NCBI RefSeq assembly: GCF_039696035.1
Contig: NZ_CP155567.1
Location: 3,777,001-3,841,000, forward strand
Reading direction: 5' to 3'
DNA: 64,000 bases
Source of the DNA: Microbulbifer sp. SAOS-129_SWC
Lineage (GTDB): Bacteria; Pseudomonadota; Gammaproteobacteria; Pseudomonadales; Cellvibrionaceae
The position numbers and the translations under genes were made by a program. Numbering within the stretch: the first letter of the stretch is position 1; every line of letters begins with the position of its first letter. Positions 59,041-64,000 of this stretch are shown piece after piece. The notes beneath the pieces are model-generated. The model worked only from the letters and a program-made list of their open reading frames with translations, was not told where the DNA came from and searched no databases.

Positions 59041-59067
59041 TTATCCACGGCGGGATCGGAGAGTTTA
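59041..59067 (-). promoter_or_regulatory. Sigma-28 (FliA-type) promoter for the RHS gene
   Basis: On the minus strand: TAAA (59067-59064), a 15-bp spacer, then GTGGATAA (59048-59041). The FliA consensus is TAAA-N15-GCCGATAA, so -35 is 4/4, spacing exact and -10 is 6/8. It gives a leader of about 62 nt to the ATG at 58973. The gene immediately upstream encodes a FliA-like sigma factor. Confidence 0.6.
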
Positions 59068-59196
59068 GGAATACCGGTCATTTTTGTGACAGGCATCACA
59101 CTCTTGCCGGATTGTGGCTGTTAATTAGGCAAAATCACTCTGACAGGTGATCAAAATGAAGAAAAAACCAGGCGCGATCGATCAAATATCGACCTG

Positions 59197-59961
59197 TCAG
59201 GCCAGGCGAACATGATCGCGATCACGCAACAACTGGCGCAACATTGCTATCGCCTCACGGTGAATCTGTGATATCCGTCCCTTGGAAAGCTCAAGCTCCT
59301 CGGCGATATCCACAAACGACTTGAATTGAAAATAGTGTCCGTGCACTACCATATATTGCTTGAGAGGCAACTTTTTGACCAATCCAGACAGGCTACCGAG
59401 CAACTGGTCGTAATGCAGGCTGGAGTATGGATCGAGCCCCTCTCGGGGACCTGTTCCTGAAGCAAGTGCATCCAACTGAAAGCCGACAGCGAGGCTGATG
59501 ATAGCGTCGACGAAATCTTCAAACGCCACTTTACCGTCGCCAATCAGTGAGTCATTGCGCTCTTCAAGCGCTCTCTTGTAGAACTCATATTGGCTGCCAT
59601 TTTCTGTCATTCGCGGCAGGCCGTTGAGAATAGCACCACGCACTCGATAGCCGGCAAATGTGGAAAACTTTACCCCGGCAGATACATCGAACACTTCCAG
59701 AGCCTCAATCAGCCCAAGCAACCCGAACTGTAGATAGTCTTCATATGGCACACTATCTACAGCTCTGCCGGCAAAAAACTTTCCCGCAATACGGGCAGCA
59801 AGAGGATGATATAGCAGTATCAACTGCTCTCTTGCAGACTTATCGCCACCTGCGAAGGCAATCCATAAATCGGCCTCCCGCGACGGTGATTCAATGAATC
59901 CGCCCATACGCAGGTCATCTACTGAAAGCTGTTCATCAATGACAGAGTGACCAGACTCCAA
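59197..59961 (-). CDS. fliA: FliA-type RNA polymerase sigma factor (sigma-28)
   Basis: 254 aa. Region 2 (LYHPLAARIAGKFFAGRAVD, YEDYLQFGLLGLIEALEVFD, KFSTFAGYRVRGAILNGLPR) has the FliA pattern YR-R-x-x-I/L-x-x-G-L. Region 4 is IAEELELSKGRISQIHREAI. The start is uncertain: TTG at 59961 overlaps fliP by 43 bp, and an ATG at 59907 would remove the overlap. It is last in the flagellar operon and directly upstream of the RHS gene, whose promoter matches the sigma-28 consensus. Confidence 0.85.
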   Translation of the reverse strand: MESGHSVIDEQLSVDDLRMGGFIESPSREADLWIAFAGGDKSAREQLILLYHPLAARIAGKFFAGRAVDSVPYEDYLQFGLLGLIEALEVFDVSAGVKFSTFAGYRVRGAILNGLPRMTENGSQYEFYKRALEERNDSLIGDGKVAFEDFVDAIISLAVGFQLDALASGTGPREGLDPYSSLHYDQLLGSLSGLVKKLPLKQYMVVHGHYFQFKSFVDIAEELELSKGRISQIHREAIAMLRQLLRDRDHVRLA

Positions 59962-60650
59962 CCATCAATCAACACGAAAATAAGGATTTTTATCGGTAGG
60001 GATATCATCATGGGAGGTACCATCATCATCCCCAGCGACATCAACATACTGGCAACCACCAGATCCACCAACAGGAATGGAATAAAAATAATAAATCCTA
60101 TCTGGAATGCCGTACGAAGTTCACTCAACAGAAATGCTGGAACCAAATCCGACAAGCCGACATCGTCAGCGGACTTCGGCACAGCCTGCTTGTTGATCTC
60201 GTAAATCAGCTCCAGATCCTCATCTCTGGTTTGCTTTAGCATGAACTTTCGGAGCGGCTGAATACCGCGCTCCAGAGCCTGTTTAGAACTGATTTCCTTA
60301 TTTGTATACGGTACATAGGCTTCGGAATTAATTTCCTCTAGAACAGGTTTCATGCTGAATACCGTAAGAATCAAGGCTAGGCTTACCAGCACCATATTTG
60401 GAGGCGTCTGCTGCATACCGAGAGCATGGCGCAACATCGCCAGCACCAGGATGATCCTCGTAAATGAGGTCATTACAATCAGGATGCCGGGAGCCAGACT
60501 CAGCACGGTAAGTCCGATGAGTATTTTCAGTGCCCGACTCAGGTCACCGGCGCCATCATCGAATTGGATTTGCATTCCGGGAAGGCTTATATCTGCGGCC
60601 CCAGCCAGCCCCGGGAGGAGCGCCAGGAGCATGACCAACAAAACTCTCAT
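59919..60650 (-). CDS. fliP: Flagellar export gate protein FliP
   Basis: Inner-membrane component of the type III export gate. The 243-aa protein has a signal peptide (MRVLLVMLLALLPGLAGAAD) as FliP does. Conserved FliP signatures are visible: FTRIILVLAMLRHALGMQQTPPN, LIPAFLLSELRTAFQIGF-like sequence (LVPAFLLSELRTAFQIGFII), and MGMMMVPPMMISLPIKILIF. Normal length. It overlaps fliO by 4 bp. fliQ and fliR, which usually follow, are not next; fliA is. Confidence 0.94.
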   Translation of the reverse strand: MRVLLVMLLALLPGLAGAADISLPGMQIQFDDGAGDLSRALKILIGLTVLSLAPGILIVMTSFTRIILVLAMLRHALGMQQTPPNMVLVSLALILTVFSMKPVLEEINSEAYVPYTNKEISSKQALERGIQPLRKFMLKQTRDEDLELIYEINKQAVPKSADDVGLSDLVPAFLLSELRTAFQIGFIIFIPFLLVDLVVASMLMSLGMMMVPPMMISLPIKILIFVLIDGWSLVTLSLMNSFQ

Positions 60651-61018
60651 GCTTGTTCTTCTTTCTCTTTAGGCCGCTGGTCGATCACAGTCACCCCCTG
60701 CGCGGCTTCAGCGAGCAAATACTCTTTACCGTGCCAGGACAGGGAGTAAACCGTGAGCTTTTGGCTCACATGTAAACGATCATTAACCTGAATAGAGCGA
60801 ACCGGACCAACCGCCGATATGTTGCCGCGCCACTTTCCGTAAACCTTTAGGATTACGAAGGCAATACCGAGAAGCAGAGCACCGGCAACAAGGGCCTTGA
60901 CCAGTGTCAACATCAGCAGGACGGAGTTATCCTCCGCCAACACCAGTGGACTCTGGACCGACAATAGCAATACCGCACATTTTTGCCATACCTTACCGGG
61001 CAATGTCATACCACTCAC
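60647..61018 (-). CDS. fliO: Flagellar biosynthesis protein FliO
   Basis: 123 aa. It has a signal-like N-terminus, one TM helix (LVKALVAGALLLGIAFVILK), then the FliO/FliZ cytoplasmic domain (VGPVRSIQVNDRLHVSQKLT, VYSLSWHGKEYLLAEAAQGV). It assists assembly of FliP rings. It sits 9 bp after fliN and overlaps fliP by 4 bp, the conserved N-O-P order. Confidence 0.85.
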   Translation of the reverse strand: MSGMTLPGKVWQKCAVLLLSVQSPLVLAEDNSVLLMLTLVKALVAGALLLGIAFVILKVYGKWRGNISAVGPVRSIQVNDRLHVSQKLTVYSLSWHGKEYLLAEAAQGVTVIDQRPKEKEEQA

Positions 61019-61027
61019 TCTCAGCCC

Positions 61028-61339
61028 CTACTCACCGGGCTTCGGATTATTGATTTCGGTAACCCTGACTCCCAGCGAGTCACCCTGAGATGCCAATATG
61101 CCGCGCGCAACAAGCTCTCCATTCAAAAAAACATCTACCGGCTCGTCTACCCCACGATCCAGCGGCAACAAGTCGCCGGCCTTAAGACTGAACAGCTCAT
61201 CAACCGATATACTGGCATTTCCCACAGAAACCCGAAGATCCACTTTTACGTGCTTGATCATCTCCAGCGATGGCGGCACCACCGCACTCCCCCCACTACC
61301 CTGGGCCAACTCTTGCAATTCTACGTCCAACGTTTCCAC
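61028..61339 (-). CDS. fliN: Flagellar C-ring protein FliN
   Basis: 103 aa, mostly one SpoA domain: VKVDLRVSVGNASISVDELF, SLKAGDLLPLDRGVDEPVDV, FLNGELVARGILASQGDSLG, VRVTEI. This closely fits FliN of C-rings and the T3SS SctQ C-terminus. The N-terminal extension is short. It is separated from fliM by 7 bp. Confidence 0.9.
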   Translation of the reverse strand: METLDVELQELAQGSGGSAVVPPSLEMIKHVKVDLRVSVGNASISVDELFSLKAGDLLPLDRGVDEPVDVFLNGELVARGILASQGDSLGVRVTEINNPKPGE

Positions 61340-61346
61340 AACAAAC

Positions 61347-62117
61347 TCACTCCGATTTTTGAATTTTAACTACACGACCACCGTCGCTTTTCCCCAAAAC
61401 GCCACTCAGCAACAGCACCTCCTCCCCGCACGAAATGGAAACTCTGCCGGTAAAGTCCTGTCCCAGCGGAATGAACGCACCTTCCTCAAGCCCCATCAGT
61501 GTCCCACAGTCAATGCTATTCGACTGAAAATAGGCGTTTAACACTGTCTTAGAGGATCCCAGAGTGGAAAGCGTATCGGGCAGCCCCCTCGATACCGGGG
61601 GTTGATGCGGAATTAGCACGCCCTGCCACATGCCGCGACTCAACAGTATTGAGATCGGAATGCCATCCACATCGAATTCAAGTGCAACACAACCGCTAGC
61701 GTAACGATTGACGCCATCATCATGTTCGTCCGCGGGTATCTTTTCTGCCTCAAACTCAGGACTGATAAACGTTTGGCAAAACTCAAGACAAAACCGATCG
61801 AGGATAAAACTCGAGAAATCCCCACTCTTGATTGACTCGCCATCCAATAGAGTCTGTAACAGCTCGCTCCAGACACTTTCATCGCCAATGAAAATGACCT
61901 GCTCATCCCCATGTCGGTAGTTACGAAAAACTCGATATTCCTTGTAAAGGCCGTCCTGCGAGTAGAACTCACTAACATCAACAAGTTTCAAAATATCCGC
62001 ATCCCGCCACCAGGCTGCAGAAAAACTTGTCATCTTCTCCAGCAGAGCAGTCTTTATCTCCTCCAGTTTTTCCGAGCTTACAAATTGAAAATCCCTAATT
62101 TTATCCGCAGCGATCAC
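61347..62117 (-). CDS. fliM: Short FliM/SctQ-like C-ring protein without the CheY-binding N-terminus
   Basis: 256 aa, against about 330 for typical FliM. The N-terminus (MIAADKIRDFQFVSSEKLEE) lacks the EIDALL CheY-P-binding peptide and most of the first FliM helix set. The middle domain is very divergent (FYSQDGLYKEYRVFRNYRHG). A SpoA domain closes it (LGSSKTVLNAYFQSNSIDCG, PLGQDFTGRVSISCGEEVLL). The gene overlaps flgE by 4 bp and precedes fliN, which supports the assignment. The shortness suggests a ring that does not take chemotaxis input, nearer to T3SS SctQ in design. Confidence 0.7.
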   Translation of the reverse strand: MIAADKIRDFQFVSSEKLEEIKTALLEKMTSFSAAWWRDADILKLVDVSEFYSQDGLYKEYRVFRNYRHGDEQVIFIGDESVWSELLQTLLDGESIKSGDFSSFILDRFCLEFCQTFISPEFEAEKIPADEHDDGVNRYASGCVALEFDVDGIPISILLSRGMWQGVLIPHQPPVSRGLPDTLSTLGSSKTVLNAYFQSNSIDCGTLMGLEEGAFIPLGQDFTGRVSISCGEEVLLLSGVLGKSDGGRVVKIQKSE

Positions 62118-63325
62118 TTGGACGCCTCCAGTAACTGCTGCATCATTTCATTAACTGCCGTCAGCATCTGCGAAGAGGCCTGGTAACCGCGCTGAACGAT
62201 GACCATTTCCGTGAACTGTTGCGACAGCTCTACATTCGAGGACTCAAGTTTATTTCCCTGAATCCGCCCATATACATCCTGATTTGGCCGCCCGATATCG
62301 ATTGATTGAGAAGGGTTGGCGCGGAACACTCCCTGGCCCAACTGCGTGAGAGACTGTTTGTCATGGATATGTGCCAGTGCAATCTGCATTCCCTTCTGGG
62401 TTTGCTCATTACTGTAATTCGCCTCCAGCACACCATCCTCATCAAAAGAAAGGCTGAGTAATGCACCCTGCTGGTAACCATCATTGTCATCCAGCGCAAG
62501 ATCTGACGTTGAAGCTCCAGAGAACGAAGTTGCCTGGGAAAATGAACCTACATCACCAAACGAGAGATTGATATTCTGCTTCGCCCGATCAGTCGGCTGA
62601 AAGTCAAAAGAAACACTATTGTATCCCTTTGCTGGAGAACCATTATCTTGGAAACGGATTTCCAAATCTGAGGCGATCAGATTGTTATCCTCATCTCTAA
62701 TATCAACGAACCAGCTACGTGGAGTATTGGAATTATTATTTCTAAAGGTAAGATTTAGCTTCTGAATTGATCCGAGAGAATCAACAACCTCAACATCCGA
62801 AATCACATGCTGCGAGGAACCCAGGGACAGATTGCCGAGAAACGAAAGATTCTCGGTCGGCTGAGCAGGCATGGTCTTAAGGCCTTCGAGGCTAAGCGGA
62901 ACTAGGTTGCCGGACTCATCGAATGCCATGACCTGGGCCTCTGAAGCTGCCGATACCAGAATGTCATCATTGTTAAATGAGAACTGTCCAACCCTGGAAT
63001 AGAGCCGCTCTCCATCTTTTTCCACAATAAAGAAACCTTCACCATCTATAGCGAGGTCGGTTTCATTTCCGGTTTCACGCAGATCTCCCTGAGAGAAATT
63101 AATCGTGGTGCGCAACATCTCCGAGCCACTACCGGAAACTCCACTCTTTAGATACGGACGCTCTCCGTCTTCATACTGGTAGCCATAGTAGACATCAGAA
63201 AAAATTGCCTGGTTACCCTTATATCCAGGGGTATTTACGTTCGCCACATTTCCACTGATAACATCCAGACCTTTGCTGAAGGTCTGTAGACCAGCCATGC
63301 TGCTGTAAACTGTACTCAACATCAC
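62114..63325 (-). CDS. flgE: Flagellar hook protein FlgE
   Basis: 403 aa. N-terminal rod/hook motif (SMAGLQTFSKGLDVISGNVA followed by NVNTPGYKG), the FlgE GETDLAIDGEGFFIV-like element (NETDLAIDGEGFFIVEKDGE), a central D2-type region, and the C-terminal hook motif (LESSNVELSQQFTEMVIVQR, GYQASSQMLTAVNEM). A complete hook protein of standard length. It overlaps flgD by one base and fliM by 4. Confidence 0.93.
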   Translation of the reverse strand: MMLSTVYSSMAGLQTFSKGLDVISGNVANVNTPGYKGNQAIFSDVYYGYQYEDGERPYLKSGVSGSGSEMLRTTINFSQGDLRETGNETDLAIDGEGFFIVEKDGERLYSRVGQFSFNNDDILVSAASEAQVMAFDESGNLVPLSLEGLKTMPAQPTENLSFLGNLSLGSSQHVISDVEVVDSLGSIQKLNLTFRNNNSNTPRSWFVDIRDEDNNLIASDLEIRFQDNGSPAKGYNSVSFDFQPTDRAKQNINLSFGDVGSFSQATSFSGASTSDLALDDNDGYQQGALLSLSFDEDGVLEANYSNEQTQKGMQIALAHIHDKQSLTQLGQGVFRANPSQSIDIGRPNQDVYGRIQGNKLESSNVELSQQFTEMVIVQRGYQASSQMLTAVNEMMQQLLEASK

Positions 63326-63738
63326 TAATCACCTACTGTCTGCACTTGGGAAATCGGTATATCCGTGAGGTATCGTCCGTCACTGGTCTGCACGGTAATC
63401 ACGGGAGATCCTGAGTCAAAATTAACCGAGACAACACTTCCCAATTCCCGGGATGTTTCGGTAGTGACCTCCACCGTGCGACTGATGATTCCTATTGCCT
63501 GATTCGCCGCGTCAATCTTCATCAGTGACTGAATGTTTTCATTGGTCTGACGCGCCTGCTCCAAGCTGGTAAATTGTGCCAACTGGGAAATAAACTCTGC
63601 ATTGTCAATGGGCTTCAACGGATCCTGATAATTAAGCTGGGTCAGGAGAATTCTGAATAGGTCCTCCTGATTTACCGTCGCATTCTGCTGTGTTTGGGTA
63701 CTGGTGGAGTCAACTCCCCCCAAGGCTCCAATTGCCAT
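63325..63738 (-). CDS. flgD: Flagellar hook capping protein FlgD (short)
   Basis: 137 aa. The N-terminal FlgD signature is clear: DLFRILLTQLNYQDPLKPID, then NAEFISQLAQFTSLEQARQT and NIQSLMK. The C-terminal part is only about 70 residues, so it lacks the FLG-like/Tudor extension of enteric FlgD (about 230 aa). It caps the growing hook. It precedes flgE. Confidence 0.9.
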   Translation of the reverse strand: MAIGALGGVDSTSTQTQQNATVNQEDLFRILLTQLNYQDPLKPIDNAEFISQLAQFTSLEQARQTNENIQSLMKIDAANQAIGIISRTVEVTTETSRELGSVVSVNFDSGSPVITVQTSDGRYLTDIPISQVQTVGD

Positions 63739-63756
63739 CTTCCACTCCTATAGAAT

Positions 63757-64000
63757 TTATAATTGCTCTTCGATTCCATTAATCGTCAGCTTTTCCAGAG
63801 TCAAGCCGCTGCGTAATAGCATCGTTTTTATGCTACCGACAATTCCAGACTTGTCCGAATCAGACATTACTCTCCCGACCCAAACCGAGACAAAACCGTC
63901 TTCTTCGACAACTAGATGTCCTTTGAACTTTCCTAGCTGCGCCTCTAAATCCGGCTTCGTCACCGGACGCTTGATAGAGGTGCGAAAAGTCTCATTGATC
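63757..64000 (-). CDS. Possible FliK-like C-terminus (5' part beyond window)
   Basis: The minus strand is open from the edge to a stop at 63757, giving at least 80 residues (ending GLTLEKLTINGIEEQL). A short beta-hairpin (HLVVEEDGFVSVWVGRVM) then a helix and a G-L-x-L-x-x-L-x-I strand resemble the hook-length control FliK C-terminal domain, and a gene upstream of flgD would fit. Identity is tentative. An internal GTG at 63963 is unlikely to be the true start because the frame continues upstream. Confidence 0.45.
   Translation of the reverse strand, partial: INETFRTSIKRPVTKPDLEAQLGKFKGHLVVEEDGFVSVWVGRVMSDSDKSGIVGSIKTMLLRSGLTLEKLTINGIEEQL

Noticed and set aside
58974..59099. Upstream in-frame start for the RHS protein
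   Set aside because: It would put the sigma-28 promoter inside the gene; the ATG at 58973 has a better ribosome-binding site and begins the conserved N-terminus.

Overview
The window reads as chromosome of a free-living, probably marine, gammaproteobacterium. A Cellvibrionales-type organism (Microbulbifer or a relative) is my best guess, from gene content and style only: class III sirtuin CobB, EmrAB with a MarR regulator, FetAB, SelO, GC-rich core genes and many Gly/Ser-linker lipoproteins. There is no 16S rRNA or other phylogenetic marker to settle it.

Layout. 1-12 kb is ordinary core genome: ppk1 (runs off the left edge) divergent from ppx with a Pho-box-like site between them, a 267-bp MITE-like palindromic element directly upstream of selO, a DUF2147 protein, a marR-emrA-emrB operon and parC. 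12.1-13.5 kb is fetAB, ended by a 20-bp perfect-stem hairpin. 13.6-16.5 kb is a lower-GC insertion: a lipoprotein combining YD-like repeats with Ca-binding DxDxDG loops, an AT-rich spacer, a heptanucleotide tandem repeat and a decayed second fetB. 16.6-30.3 kb returns to GC-rich genes: MpaB/DUF2236 oxygenase, small beta-barrel, methyltransferase, Aquifex-type aconitase, a 1770-aa DUF748/AsmA-like protein with twelve repeated Cys-pair modules, two flavoprotein dehydrogenases and cobB. 30.3-38.7 kb is an accessory stretch: two paralogous FN3 lipoproteins facing each other across an IS30-family element, and three small secreted proteins or lipoproteins.

38.9-64 kb is the striking part. A giant RHS/YD-repeat gene of about 19.6 kb (about 6550 aa) fills 39.3-59.0 kb. 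It has two YD-repeat blocks split by a beta-rich non-YD section, then a LysM domain, a hydrophobic pretoxin region, a second LysM-like motif and a C-terminal tip that looks like a RES-type NAD-degrading toxin. A 155-aa Cys-motif protein overlaps its stop codon by 4 bp and is the natural immunity candidate. Directly upstream on the same strand lies a compact flagellar-type operon (FliK-like end, flgD, flgE, a short fliM lacking the CheY-binding N-terminus, fliN, fliO, fliP, and a FliA-type sigma factor). A good sigma-28 promoter match sits between the sigma gene and the RHS gene.

My main hypothesis is that the flagellar-type apparatus, its sigma factor, the giant RHS toxin and its immunity protein form one regulated unit, possibly a flagellum- or flagellar-T3SS-coupled antagonism system. 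Sequence supports the co-localisation, the promoter and the toxin/immunity arrangement. The export route is inference.
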